A stretch of 64,000 bases of DNA from Azohydromonas australica DSM 1124 (GTDB taxonomy: Bacteria; Pseudomonadota; Gammaproteobacteria; Burkholderiales; Burkholderiaceae_C): NCBI RefSeq assembly GCF_000430725.1, contig NZ_AUMO01000031.1, positions 162,105-226,104 of the forward strand, written 5' to 3'. Below the pieces are notes generated by a model, which saw only the letters and a program-made list of their open reading frames with translations, was not told the DNA's origin and did no database searches. The number at the start of each line of letters is the position of its first letter. Position 1 is the stretch's first letter. This document shows positions 16,678 through 25,566 of the stretch, one piece after another. The translations under genes were made by a program, and so were the position numbers.

Positions 16678-17034
16678 TTACAAATCACTGGCAAAGCGCA
16701 GCCGGTTCCCATCCGGGTCGGTGAGAACGAATTCGCAAGTTCCCCATGGCGTCTGCGTTGGCGGCTGGGTGGCGGTGATCCCACGCGCCGCAAATTCGGC
16801 ATGGCAGGCTGGAGCATCGGGCACCTTGAAATAAACCGCCCCGCCCACCTGGCAGTCGCCCGCGTGCTCCGTGAGGAAAATGGTTTGGCCGGATCGGGTC
16901 AACTGCAGAAAAAGCGGAAAACCCGGTTCGAATTGGTGCTTCCAGTCCACGCTGAAGCCCAGGCCGTCCACATAAAGCGAGAGGCTTCTTTCGGCGCTGG
17001 TGATGCGCAGTTGGGGAATGACGGTTTGCTGCAT
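16678..17034 (-). CDS. VOC-superfamily (glyoxalase/bleomycin-resistance-like) protein
   Basis: The 118-residue protein has the paired beta-alpha-beta-beta-beta modules of the vicinal oxygen chelate fold: PQLRITSAERSLSLYVDGLGF at the start, the ILTEHAG-like FLTEHAGD middle strand, and the signature end FVLTDPDGNRLRF. Members include glyoxalase I, fosfomycin- and bleomycin-resistance proteins and dioxygenases. The N-terminal metal ligand position is Gln/Arg rather than His, and FLTEH is the only clear candidate ligand, so it may be a ligand-binding rather than catalytic member. It lies about 230 bp downstream of an attC-like site on the same strand, like a cassette gene. Confidence 0.85.
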   Translation of the reverse strand: MQQTVIPQLRITSAERSLSLYVDGLGFSVDWKHQFEPGFPLFLQLTRSGQTIFLTEHAGDCQVGGAVYFKVPDAPACHAEFAARGITATQPPTQTPWGTCEFVLTDPDGNRLRFASDL

Positions 17035-17264
17035 CCGGGGCTCCTCAAATTGCCAGACGAAAAGCCCCAGCGCCTGCTGGAGCCTGTTCAGGTTCTGCCG
17101 TCGGGAAACAATCTCCTGTAGCTTCCTTCGGCTGCTGTCCTGGTTGATTGTCGTGTATTTTCAACCTGCTGTTCGGATACGGCAGCAGCGATTGAAAAAG
17201 CGTGATTGCTAAGAGGCCGCACTACCGTCTGCAGTTCCTCGTTCGGGAGGCTGGTCATCGTGGT

Positions 17265-17322
17265 AAGTGACGTTCGAGATGAGAGATGGCCAAAGGCCGT
17301 CCACTCGATGGAAGGGTTAGGC
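17265..17322 (-). repeat. attC-like (integron recombination site) repeat, copy 1
   Basis: The plus strand ends with GTTAGGC (17316-17322), the attC core GTTRRRY, preceded by GTCCACTCGATGGAAGG. The other half is TTCGAGATGAG next to a degenerate box AAGTGAC (17265-17271). A GGCC-AAA-GGCC palindrome (17288-17298) forms the hairpin tip. Translated on the minus strand the arm reads PNPSIEWT, the peptide trace of such sites. One outer box matches the consensus and the other has mutated. It precedes the VOC gene on the minus strand. Confidence 0.55.
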
Positions 17323-17849
17323 ATCCCTTGACCAGAGCCATGCCTTTGCGCCTAGGCCAATATTGCTCCAAAACAGCCAGTTGGCCAGCAGACATGGTTT
17401 TAAGGAAATTACAAGCACGCTGAGGAAGCGAACTGGCAACGCTGTTGGGTTATCGCGCTTGCGGGCATCCGCCTGAAACAAGACTACTTCGGGCCGCTAC
17501 GACGCTGCCTCCTCTTTCACTGCAATCGCTACTAAAAAGGCATGACCGTGGAAAACGTCACGCAACTTTCCCTGACCCGCCACCCAGCGTCGAGATTCCA
17601 CGACCACGCAAAAGCAGACCAAGGTGGCGCTGCTGTTTCTACATGCTCAAGTGCTGAAAATCGATTTTGCTTTGGCTCGACGAGGCGGTCCCCGTGCAGC
17701 AGCTGCTGTGGCTCCCCGTGCTGCTCACCGAAGTGCGGCCCGCTCCATGAAATGAACGGCGTCACCGTCCTGCCGAAAAGCCTCATCCCGCCGCCGCAGC
17801 AGCACACCGGACCGACACCGCAAAACACCCTGCCGTCCCCACCGCCAGT
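17323..17849. other. Intergenic stretch, no gene recognised
   Basis: Frames up to about 140 codons are open on the plus strand and 98 on the minus strand, but they are Cys/Ser/Pro-rich translations without motifs or ribosome sites. The left 150 bp are AT-richer than the surrounding genome. It separates the cassette-like cluster from the NDH-2 gene and may hold degraded accessory DNA. Confidence 0.45.
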
Positions 17850-19265
17850 TCAGTGCAACTTCACCCGCGCCTGCGACCTTCCATCGATCCAGTTCCCCAC
17901 CTGGTCCCACGCCGTCCGCAGCGCCCCTTGCAGCCGGACCATGTGCGCGTGGTGCGCGCTCCAGTAGGCCCAGCGCGCCAGCAGCCCCTGCAACCGCACG
18001 CCGTGTCCGGGCAGGCGGCCCAGGATGCGCCCCACCGCGTCGCGGCTGCCCAGTGACACCAGCGAGCCGCGGTCGTGGAAGCGGAATCCTTCCACCGGCC
18101 GCGACTCCAGCCGGCGCAGCAGGGCGTCGGCCAGGTAGCGCGCCTCCTGCTGCGCTGCCTGCGCCCGCGGCGGCACGGCCGGCGCGCCGGCCTCGGGCAC
18201 GCAGCTCGCGCAGTCGCCCATCGCGAACACGTCCGCGTCCACCGTGCTCTGCAGCGTGTCGCGCACCAGCAGCTGCCGGCTGCGGTTGAGCTCCAGCCCG
18301 TCCAGCTTCTCCAGCACCTCCGGCCCGCGGATGCCCGCGGCCCACACCGCCAGCTCCGCGGGCAGCACCTCGTGGCCGTCGAGCACCACGTGGTCGGCGG
18401 CCACCTCCGTGACGCGGCGGCCCAGCAGTACCTCCACGCCGCGCGCCTCCAGGTCCTCGCGCGCCTGGCGGCTGATGTCCTCCGACAGCGCACCCACCAG
18501 CCGGTCGCCGGACTCGATCAGCCGCAGCTGCACCGGCTGCGGCTCCTGGCGCAGCTCCGTGCCCAGGCCGGCAATGGCGTGCACCGACTCGATCAGCTCT
18601 GCCGCCAGCTCCACGCCCGTGGCGCCGCCGCCGACGATGGCGATCTGCACCGGTCCGCGCGAATGCACCTCCGCCCGCGCGCAGGCCGCCAGCAGCAACC
18701 GGTGGAAGCGCGTGGCGTCGGCGGCGCTGTTGAGCGCGACGGCGTGCTCGGCCACGCCGGGCGTGCGGAAGTCGTTGACGATGCTGCCCACCGCGACCAC
18801 CAGCGTGTCGTAGGCCACCGGGCGGCGCGGCGCGATCTCCTGGCCCGCGTCGTCCACCAGCGGCGCCAGCCACAGCTCGTGCCGGGCGCGGTCCAGCGAC
18901 TCCAGCGTGCCCAGGTGGAAGCGGAAGTTGTGCCGCCGCGCCTGCTGCAGGAACTCCACGCCCGCGTCATGCCCGCCCAGCGTGCCCGCGGCCAGCTCGT
19001 GCAGCCACGGCTTCCAGACGTGCGTGAGCGCGGCGTCGATCAGCACCACCTCGGCCGGCGGCTCGCGCCGACGCAGCTTGCGCAGCTGCTCGCCCAGGTG
19101 CACCGCCAGCTCCAGCCCGCCGGCGCCGCCGCCCACGATCACGATCCGGTGCGGCCCGCCGTGCTCGCGCAGCTCCGAAGTGGAGAACAGCGCCGGGCGG
19201 CTGTCCTGGAAGGAAGAGGAGAAGGGCGACCGCGGGCCGCCAGGGGAGAGGTGCCATCGGTTCAT
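17850..19265 (-). CDS. ndh: Type II NADH dehydrogenase (NDH-2)
   Basis: The 471-residue flavoprotein oxidises NADH and passes electrons to quinone without pumping protons, at the cytoplasmic face of the inner membrane. It has the FAD motif IVIVGGGAGGLELA (about 41-54), the NADH motif IAIVGGGATGVELAAE (about 208-223) and the second FAD motif VFAMGDCAS near 345. The C-terminal region (QGLLARWAYWSAHHAHMVRL) carries the amphipathic helix that binds the membrane. The first 35 residues are not conserved-looking, so an internal start is possible. The neighbouring downstream gene is absent for 500 bp. A DUF2244 membrane protein gene is 33 bp upstream on the same strand and is probably in the same transcript. 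Confidence 0.9.
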   Translation of the reverse strand: MNRWHLSPGGPRSPFSSSFQDSRPALFSTSELREHGGPHRIVIVGGGAGGLELAVHLGEQLRKLRRREPPAEVVLIDAALTHVWKPWLHELAAGTLGGHDAGVEFLQQARRHNFRFHLGTLESLDRARHELWLAPLVDDAGQEIAPRRPVAYDTLVVAVGSIVNDFRTPGVAEHAVALNSAADATRFHRLLLAACARAEVHSRGPVQIAIVGGGATGVELAAELIESVHAIAGLGTELRQEPQPVQLRLIESGDRLVGALSEDISRQAREDLEARGVEVLLGRRVTEVAADHVVLDGHEVLPAELAVWAAGIRGPEVLEKLDGLELNRSRQLLVRDTLQSTVDADVFAMGDCASCVPEAGAPAVPPRAQAAQQEARYLADALLRRLESRPVEGFRFHDRGSLVSLGSRDAVGRILGRLPGHGVRLQGLLARWAYWSAHHAHMVRLQGALRTAWDQVGNWIDGRSQARVKLH

Positions 19266-19298
19266 GGGGAACCTAGGGGCAACCCGTATGCCGCGCGA

Positions 19299-19847
19299 TC
19301 AGGTTTTAGGCCTGTCCTCTGCCGGCCGTTGCGCGCCGGCCAGCGCGCGCCGCAGCTCGCGTGCCATCAGCGGACGCTGCGCCGGCACCAGATGACGCCC
19401 CACGCACACGCTGCGCTCGCCCGCGCTCAGCCGCACCAGCGCCGCCGGGCCGTCGGTGTGCACGCGCACCCAGGCCGCGGGCAGCTCGATGCGCTCCACC
19501 CGCCCACCGCAGTGCCGCTCCACGCACAGCCGGTCCGCTGCCAGGGTGATGGTCTCCCGGTCCAGCACGTGGCGCGCGTGCACCACCAGCGCGGCAGCCA
19601 GCGCCGCCACCTCGATGCCGGCGAACAGGCTGACCAGCGGATAGCCCAGCGCCCAGAACCCCAGCGCCAGCAGCAGATGGAACGTGCACACCACGCCGAA
19701 GGCCAGTCCCAGCTGCCGCGGCGTCAGCCGGCAGTTGCGGCGCAGCTGCCAGCACAGCGCCGGGCAGCCGTCGCAGTCGTCACTCCGGTCGAACCGGTCG
19801 CGCACGGGCAGCGCGGGCGAGGGTGGGCGATCCGGCGGAGCGGCCAT
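19299..19847 (-). CDS. DUF2244 membrane protein
   Basis: The 182-residue protein has a cytoplasmic N-terminus with a Cys-x-x-Cys (DCDGCPALC, about 25-33) and then RRNCRLTPRQLGLAF leading into two hydrophobic helices (about 48-66 and 73-92). Next comes ALVVHARHVLDRETITLA and a beta-rich C-terminal part (RVERIELPAAWVRV, LVRLSAGERSVCVGRHL). This layout fits DUF2244, small integral membrane proteins often found near cytochrome oxidase genes; their role is not established. ATG 19847 was chosen because upstream codons extend past the neighbouring promoter region. The C-terminus (RPLMARELRRAL) is the family's usual end. It precedes ndh by 33 bp. Confidence 0.78.
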   Translation of the reverse strand: MAAPPDRPPSPALPVRDRFDRSDDCDGCPALCWQLRRNCRLTPRQLGLAFGVVCTFHLLLALGFWALGYPLVSLFAGIEVAALAAALVVHARHVLDRETITLAADRLCVERHCGGRVERIELPAAWVRVHTDGPAALVRLSAGERSVCVGRHLVPAQRPLMARELRRALAGAQRPAEDRPKT

Positions 19848-20100
19848 GGCGGCGGGGCGTGTCTTTCTGAATGAATGCGCCGGCGGCGCGGCAAGTTCCC
19901 GGCCCGTCCCGTGTTCAGCCCGGGCCGTGCCGGGACCTGCGCTTGCCGAAATCCCGTCAAGCGGGCCCGCACCGGCGGCTTCAGGAGCTTGAGCCGGCGC
20001 GGCGCAGCGCAATACCGGTTTCTTTCCTTCCTTTGCAACCAAACAGCAACGCGTTGCCGATGCCGGAAAGCTTCCCACGGCGGCGCCGGAGCAATACGCC

Positions 20101-22107
20101 ATGGCCACCGCTTCCTTCGACGTCGAAGACCTCCTGCTCGAACAGCGCATCGACGACCTCCACGCCGTGTCCGCGCACGACGTGGCGGTGTGCGCGGTCA
20201 AGCGCCCGCATCGCGGCAGCGACGGCTACCGCAGCACGCTCTGGCTCTTCCCGCTGGACGGTGGCGGCGAGCCGCGTCCGCTCACCGCCGGCACCTCGCG
20301 GGACAAGCAGCCGCGCTGGTCGCCGGACGGCCAGCAAATCGCCTTCATCTCGGACCGCGCCGGCCTGAACCAGGTGTTCCTGATCCGCCCCGACGGCGGC
20401 GAGGCGCGGCAGATCAGCTTCTTCAAGGGCGGCGTGTCCGCCTTCGAATGGAGCCCCGACGGGCGCCGCCTGCTGCTCACCAGCATCGTCAACGTGGACC
20501 CGGAGGCGCGCGGCGCTCCTTCGTCGCTGGACCAGCCCCGCGATGCCGGCGCGCCCGAGGTGGTGTGGCGGCTGCCGTACAAGCTCGACGGCGTGGGCTA
20601 CCTGCTGTCGCAGCAGATCCACCTCTTCACGCTCGACGTCGACAGCGGCGAGGACCGCCAGCTCACGCAAGGCGCCTTCGAGGTGCGCTCCGCGGCGTGG
20701 TCGCCCGATGGCCGGCGCATCGTGTACAGCCGCACCCGCGAGGGCCGCCTGGCGCACCGCACGGACCTCTGGGTGGTGGACGCCGACGGCAGCCACGCGC
20801 GGCAGCTCACGCACGAGCAGGGCAACACCAGCGCGCCGTGCTGGTCGCCCGATGGGCGCTGGATCGCCTTTGCCGGCAACCTCGACGAGGGCGACGCCAA
20901 GATGCAGCTGTGGCTGGCGGGGCCGGACTCGGGCCGCGTGCGCAGGCTCGGTGGCGAGGACGTCGAGGTGGTGCCCACCAGCACCCTGTACTGGAGCAGC
21001 GACAGCGCGCAGCTGCGCCTGCTGCTGGCGCAGCGCGGGCGCCAGCACCTGGTGAGCCTGTCGGTGCCCGAGGGCGAGCGGCGCATGCTGGTGGACGGCG
21101 ACCGGCAGCTGGGCGGCATCGCGGTGGCGCGTTCCCGCATGGCCTTCTTCTGGGAGAGCGGCGACACGCCGCTGGAACTGGGCGCCGCGGACCTGGACGG
21201 CCGCCACGAGCAGACCCTGAGCCGCTTCAACGACTGGTGGCACCAGCGCGAGACGCTGCAGGCCGAAGTGCGCCACTTCCAGGTGCCTGACGGCCAGGGT
21301 GGCACGGAGCAGGTCGATGCGTGGCTGATCCGCGCCCAAGGCGCGCGGGGGCCCATGCCGGTGCTGGTGGACGTGCACGGCGGCCCGGCCAGCTATGCCG
21401 ACCTCAGCTTCCAGAACCATGCCTTCTGGCCGGTGCTGTGCGCGCGCGGCTGGCTGGTGGTGGCGCCCAACACCGTGGGCTCCAGCAGCTACGGGCGCGA
21501 GTTCGCCGAGCGGCTGCGCGGCCACTGGGGCGAGCGCGACCTGCCGCAGATCCTGGCGATCCTCAAGGCGCTGCAGCGCGAGGGCCTGGCCGACGAGCGG
21601 CTGGCGATCACCGGCAGCTCGTATGGCGGCTACATGGCGGCCTGGGCCATCGGCCACAGCCGCGCCTTCCGCGCCGCGGTGGTGTGCGCGCCGGTGTCGA
21701 ACCTGGAGACGCACTACGGCACCAGCGACAGCGGCTACTACAGCGATCCCTACGACATGTGCGGCACCCCGCGCATCGACCGCGAGACCAGCCGCCGGCT
21801 GTCGCCCATGACGGAGATCGGGCGGGCGCGCACGCCCACGCTGATCCTGCAGGGCAAGGAGGACGAGCGCTGCCCGAAGTGCCAGTCCGAAGAGCTCTTC
21901 GTGAGCCTGATGTGCGCCACCGGGGCCCCGTGCGAGATGGTGCTGTACCCCGGCGGCGACCACCACGTGCTCAAGGACGGCAAGCCCTCGCACCGCCTGG
22001 ACGGCGTGCGGCGCATCGTGGAGTGGGTGCAGCGCTGGGTGGAGCAGCCGCTGGCTGCGGACGGCGGGCGCGAGGAGCGGGACGGGCAGCGCAGCGACGG
22101 GCGCTGA
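20101..22107 (+). CDS. S9-family prolyl-oligopeptidase-like peptidase (acylaminoacyl-peptidase type)
   Basis: The 668-residue serine peptidase has an N-terminal WD40-like beta-propeller (about 30-370, repeated W-S-P-D-G-R/Q turns) and a C-terminal alpha/beta hydrolase domain. The catalytic triad is visible: S507 in GSSYGGYM, D588 in the GKEDERC loop, and H621 or H622 in GGDHHVL. It cleaves short peptides or removes acylated N-terminal residues. No signal peptide is seen, so it is likely cytoplasmic. ATG 20101 begins MATASFDVEDLL; an upstream start is possible but less natural. The gene stands alone, divergent from DUF2244, with about 250 bp between them. Confidence 0.92.
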   Translation: MATASFDVEDLLLEQRIDDLHAVSAHDVAVCAVKRPHRGSDGYRSTLWLFPLDGGGEPRPLTAGTSRDKQPRWSPDGQQIAFISDRAGLNQVFLIRPDGGEARQISFFKGGVSAFEWSPDGRRLLLTSIVNVDPEARGAPSSLDQPRDAGAPEVVWRLPYKLDGVGYLLSQQIHLFTLDVDSGEDRQLTQGAFEVRSAAWSPDGRRIVYSRTREGRLAHRTDLWVVDADGSHARQLTHEQGNTSAPCWSPDGRWIAFAGNLDEGDAKMQLWLAGPDSGRVRRLGGEDVEVVPTSTLYWSSDSAQLRLLLAQRGRQHLVSLSVPEGERRMLVDGDRQLGGIAVARSRMAFFWESGDTPLELGAADLDGRHEQTLSRFNDWWHQRETLQAEVRHFQVPDGQGGTEQVDAWLIRAQGARGPMPVLVDVHGGPASYADLSFQNHAFWPVLCARGWLVVAPNTVGSSSYGREFAERLRGHWGERDLPQILAILKALQREGLADERLAITGSSYGGYMAAWAIGHSRAFRAAVVCAPVSNLETHYGTSDSGYYSDPYDMCGTPRIDRETSRRLSPMTEIGRARTPTLILQGKEDERCPKCQSEELFVSLMCATGAPCEMVLYPGGDHHVLKDGKPSHRLDGVRRIVEWVQRWVEQPLAADGGREERDGQRSDGR

Positions 22108-22219
22108 AGGGCGGGGCGGCGCTGCGCCGGGCAGGCATCGGGGCTGACGCAAGACGAAGCGCCGGCGGCCATCCGTGCTTCGTCCTACAGGACGGCCTCG
22201 ACTTCCGCCGAACAGCCTT

Positions 22220-23227
22220 TCACCTCCCCGCCCCCGTCTCCTCCGCCCCCACCAGCGACCCCACCAGCGCCATGCGCGCCGCATCCCGCCCCTGCGTCAT
22301 CAGCGCCTCCACCCGCTCCGGCGAGAAATCGAATTCCGCCGAAATCGCGTCCTCCGGCAGCGGTGGCCGGGTGACGCGGATCCAGCGCTTGAGCGCAGGC
22401 GGTTCCGGCGGCACCAGCTTGTCCGCCTGCAGCAGGTTCATGGCCCGCCAGCGCAGCTCGGCGCCGGACTGCGGTAGCGCCGCCACCTCGCGCGGGAACG
22501 GCTCCACGCTCACCAGCTGCAGCGCCTCGCCCTCGCGCAGCCGCCCGCTCGCGCGCAGCCGCGCCAGCAGCGCCGGCAGCAGCGAGTCGCGCGTGGCGTC
22601 ACCGTCCCAATAGCGCCGCCCGCCGATCTCCACCGGCTCGAACAGCAGCGGCATCGCCGAGCTGGCCGCCAGCTCCGCCGCGCCGATGGGCGCTTCGTCG
22701 CTGTCGAACAGGTGCAGCTCGCCCGAGAGCAGGTCCACCGCGCCGGCGGCCAGCAGCGGCTGCGCGGCGGTGACGCTGGCGTAGCGCCCGACTTGCCGCT
22801 CCAGCAGCGCCCACATCGCATCGCGGTCGTACAGCGGGTAGTCCAGCCGGCTCATTGCCGCCCACGGCAGCCAGTGCAGCGGCTGCGGCCGGTACAGGTT
22901 GCGCGTGCCCAGCAGCACGCCGGTGAGCAGGCCGTTCCACGCCCGCAGCGCCACGGCGTGGCGGCTGTCGCCCACCGCGACACCCAGAAACGGGAACGAG
23001 GGCGTGGCGATCTCGTGGCGCCACAGGTGCTGCAGCGCCTGCACGCCGGCGTCGGCCGTGTGCAGCTGTCGCGCCGCCACCGCCGCATTGACGGCGCCGA
23101 GGGAGGTGCCCGCCAGCGCCACCACCCGGTCGCCCCGCGCCCGCAGCCACGGCGCGATGGACGCCCACGCGCCGCCGCCGAACGCCCCCAGCGCGCCGCC
23201 GCCCTGGAACACCACCACCGTCCTCAT
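22220..23227 (-). CDS. Patatin-like phospholipase
   Basis: The 335-residue protein has the patatin catalytic dyad: Ser42 in the nucleophile elbow GTSLG and Asp208 in the DG motif (RRYWDGDA). The N-terminal glycine-rich oxyanion loop FQGGGALGAFGGG is present. It should hydrolyse acyl esters of phospholipids or related lipids. There is no signal peptide, so it probably acts at the cytoplasmic side. The C-terminal quarter resembles the DUF3734-type extension seen in some bacterial patatins (ELRWRAMNLLQADKLVP). Two SDR genes lie 34 bp upstream on the same strand, so a lipid- or fatty-aldehyde-related operon is plausible. Confidence 0.88.
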   Translation of the reverse strand: MRTVVVFQGGGALGAFGGGAWASIAPWLRARGDRVVALAGTSLGAVNAAVAARQLHTADAGVQALQHLWRHEIATPSFPFLGVAVGDSRHAVALRAWNGLLTGVLLGTRNLYRPQPLHWLPWAAMSRLDYPLYDRDAMWALLERQVGRYASVTAAQPLLAAGAVDLLSGELHLFDSDEAPIGAAELAASSAMPLLFEPVEIGGRRYWDGDATRDSLLPALLARLRASGRLREGEALQLVSVEPFPREVAALPQSGAELRWRAMNLLQADKLVPPEPPALKRWIRVTRPPLPEDAISAEFDFSPERVEALMTQGRDAARMALVGSLVGAEETGAGR

Positions 23228-23261
23228 CCTGACCTCGCGTCGTGCCCGCTACCGTGCCCGG

Positions 23262-24293
23262 TCAGGGCCGTGTGCCCAGCCGCTCCCGCTCGCGCCCGTG
23301 GCGCCGCCGTCCGGCCGAGAACAGCCAGCTCACGGCGCCCGCCGCCAGCGCCACCGCGCCCAGCACCGCCATGCCCACCCCGCCGGCCTTGCGCCGCTCG
23401 GCCACGCCCCAGCCGCCGCGCACGGCCGCGCGCAGCGGGAGCGGCGCGAACAGCGCGCCGTCGCTGTCCGGCACGCGCTCACCCTGCTGCAGGAAGAAGC
23501 GCGCCGCCGCCCGCGCCGCGGCCCGGCCGGTGGCGTCCGGCGCCACCGCGTAGGGCACGGCGGCGGCATGGTGCAGGCCCAGCGCCACCGAGCGCCGCGG
23601 CCGGTGCAGCAGCTCCACCACCGCCCGCGCCACGCGCTCCGGGTCCAGCACCGGCGGCACCGGCCGCACCGTGCGCCCCGTGAAATTCGCCGAGCGCTGG
23701 TGCTCGGGCGTGTCGATGAAGCTGGGATACACCCCGCACACCGCGATGCCCGTGGCCGAGAGCTCGTCGCGCAGCGCGTCGGTGAAGCCCGCCACGCCGA
23801 ACTTGCTGGCGCTGTAGCTGGCGGCCAGCGGCATCGGGATGCACCCGGCGATGGAGGCCACGTTGACCACCACGCCCCCGCCGGCGCGCCCGCGCATGTG
23901 CTGCAGCGCCGCGTACGTGCCGTGCACCACGCCGAGCAGGTTGGTGCGGATCAGGCGCTCGTGGTGCTCAGCCGGGATGGTGTCGAAGCTGCCCCAGAGG
24001 CTGGTGCCGGCGGCGTTGATCCAGGCGTCGATGCGGCCGAAGGCCTCGACGGCGCGCTGCATCAGCGCCTCCATGTCCGCCGCCTCGCCCACGTCCGCCA
24101 CCTGGGCCACGACTTCGGCGCCCAGCGCGCGGCAGCGCTCCGCCGCGTCGGCGAGGGCCTGTTCGCCACGGGCCGCGAGCACCAGGCGCGCGCCGTCGCG
24201 GCCCAGGCGCTGCGCCACGGCCAGGCCGACGCCGCTGGAGCCGCCGGTGATGACCACCACGGGGTTCTCGGGCAGGCGGGCGGCGGTGCTCAT
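23262..24293 (-). CDS. SDR oxidoreductase with C-terminal membrane anchor
   Basis: The 343-residue short-chain dehydrogenase/reductase has the cofactor motif TGGSSGVG (about 16-23) and the catalytic Ser147, Tyr160 and Lys164 (NVASIAG, then YSASK). The family NNAG is replaced by NAAG (about 93-96). About 80 residues follow the core, ending with a hydrophobic helix (about 307-327) and the basic tail RRRHGRERER, so it is probably a membrane-attached reductase of carbonyl compounds such as fatty aldehydes or sugars. Its ATG overlaps the stop of the upstream SDR gene by 4 bp (ATGA), indicating translational coupling. The substrate is unknown. Confidence 0.87.
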   Translation of the reverse strand: MSTAARLPENPVVVITGGSSGVGLAVAQRLGRDGARLVLAARGEQALADAAERCRALGAEVVAQVADVGEAADMEALMQRAVEAFGRIDAWINAAGTSLWGSFDTIPAEHHERLIRTNLLGVVHGTYAALQHMRGRAGGGVVVNVASIAGCIPMPLAASYSASKFGVAGFTDALRDELSATGIAVCGVYPSFIDTPEHQRSANFTGRTVRPVPPVLDPERVARAVVELLHRPRRSVALGLHHAAAVPYAVAPDATGRAAARAAARFFLQQGERVPDSDGALFAPLPLRAAVRGGWGVAERRKAGGVGMAVLGAVALAAGAVSWLFSAGRRRHGRERERLGTRP

Positions 24294-25363
24294 GGCTGCC
24301 TCGCGTTCGGGTTCGGGTTCAGGCCCGCGGGCGGCGCCTCGGGTGGCCGGGTGCGGCTGCTGCGCACGGCCTGCAGCACCAGCCAGGCGCCGCCGGCCAG
24401 CGCGCCGTAGAACAGCCCGGTCAGGCCCTGCGCCGGTTCGGAGAGCCGGTTGTAGGTGCTCGCGTGCACGCGCTGCCCGGGGTGGTGGCCCAGCGTGCGG
24501 CCGTGGCTGTCGCGCGAGGGCTCATAAAGGTTGCCGCTGCTGCCGCGGGAGGCCTCGCCGCGCCACTGGCGGTCCACCAGCAGCGGGCCCGCCAGGTCCA
24601 GCAGCCCAGGCACCACGCCGGCGGCCACGCCGTGCATCGCGGCGACGCCGCCGATGCTCAGGTCGCGCTGCGGATGCTGCGCGGCGTGCAGCAGCGCGCG
24701 CGCCGCGTCGTGCGTCGCGTACAGCGGCGACACCAGCCGCGGCTGCCGACCGGGCGGATGCGCCGCGTGCTCGATCAGCGGCGTGGCGATGCACGCGGGC
24801 TTGGCCAGCACCACTGCCAGCGGCGAATGCTCGGCCTGCAGCTCCTGGCGCAGCCCGTCGGTGAAACCCTTCACCGCGTGCTTGCTGGCGCTGTAGATCA
24901 CCTGCAGCGGCACGGCGTGGTCCGCGAGCACGCTGGCCACGTTGATCAGCGTGCCCCCACTGCGGCGCATGCGTGCCACGGCGGCCATGGAGCCGTTGAC
25001 GGTGCCCCAGTAGTTGGTATCCATCAGCCGTCGCGCCGAGGGCTCGTCATAGGCGTCGAGCTGCGAGGCCACCATGCCGACGCCGGCGTTGTTGATCCAG
25101 GTGTCGATGCCGCCGAACTGGCGCACGGCCTCGTCTGCCACGGCCTCCAGCTGCTCGCGCACGGCCACGTCTGCCGGCACGGCCAGCACGCGGGCGCCGT
25201 GGTGCTGGTGCAGCCGCTGCGCGATGCGCTGCAGCGCATCGCCGTCGCGCGCCGTGATCACCACCCGTGCCCCGGCCTGCGCCGCCAGCTCGGCCGTGGC
25301 CAGGCCAATGCCGCTGGAAGCGCCGGTGATGACGATGACTTGCTGGTTCAAGGGCTTGGCCAT
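24290..25363 (-). CDS. SDR oxidoreductase with C-terminal membrane anchor (paralogue)
   Basis: The 357-residue SDR has TGASSGIG (about 13-20), NNAG (91-94) and the catalytic Ser144, Tyr157 and Lys161 (NVASV, then YSASK). It resembles the neighbouring downstream SDR in architecture: an SDR core, a linker, then a C-terminal hydrophobic helix (LFYGALAGGAWLVLQAV) and a proline-rich tail. The start at 25363 (MAKPLNQQ) begins just before the first strand; upstream codons are open but non-homologous. The pair is most likely a gene duplication, co-transcribed with the patatin gene. It diverges from the CHAT-like/STAND gene, leaving about 200 bp for two promoters. Confidence 0.87.
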   Translation of the reverse strand: MAKPLNQQVIVITGASSGIGLATAELAAQAGARVVITARDGDALQRIAQRLHQHHGARVLAVPADVAVREQLEAVADEAVRQFGGIDTWINNAGVGMVASQLDAYDEPSARRLMDTNYWGTVNGSMAAVARMRRSGGTLINVASVLADHAVPLQVIYSASKHAVKGFTDGLRQELQAEHSPLAVVLAKPACIATPLIEHAAHPPGRQPRLVSPLYATHDAARALLHAAQHPQRDLSIGGVAAMHGVAAGVVPGLLDLAGPLLVDRQWRGEASRGSSGNLYEPSRDSHGRTLGHHPGQRVHASTYNRLSEPAQGLTGLFYGALAGGAWLVLQAVRSSRTRPPEAPPAGLNPNPNARQP

Positions 25364-25566
25364 GGCGCTCCTTCGCGGTTCGGACGCCGCCGCGCGGCGC
25401 TTTCGTCCTGCCGCCTGGGTGCAGCCGGCGTGCCTGCACCCCCGCGAATGCAGGTGGCGCGTGGCCTCGGGCATAGTGGCTCGGGCTGTTCCCGGGGGTG
25501 AGATCGCGCGGCAGGCGCTGCGGCGGCCCGGGTTGCAGGCGAAGGTTCACGCGATACGGGTTGGTC

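Noticed and set aside
17088..17324. 78-codon minus-strand frame beginning MPNPSIEWTAFG
   Set aside because: Its start is the attC-like repeat itself; the peptide is the translated trace of the repeat, not a protein.
17542..17967. 141-codon plus-strand frame
   Set aside because: Ser/Cys/Pro-rich and runs into the 3' end of the NDH-2 gene on the opposite strand.
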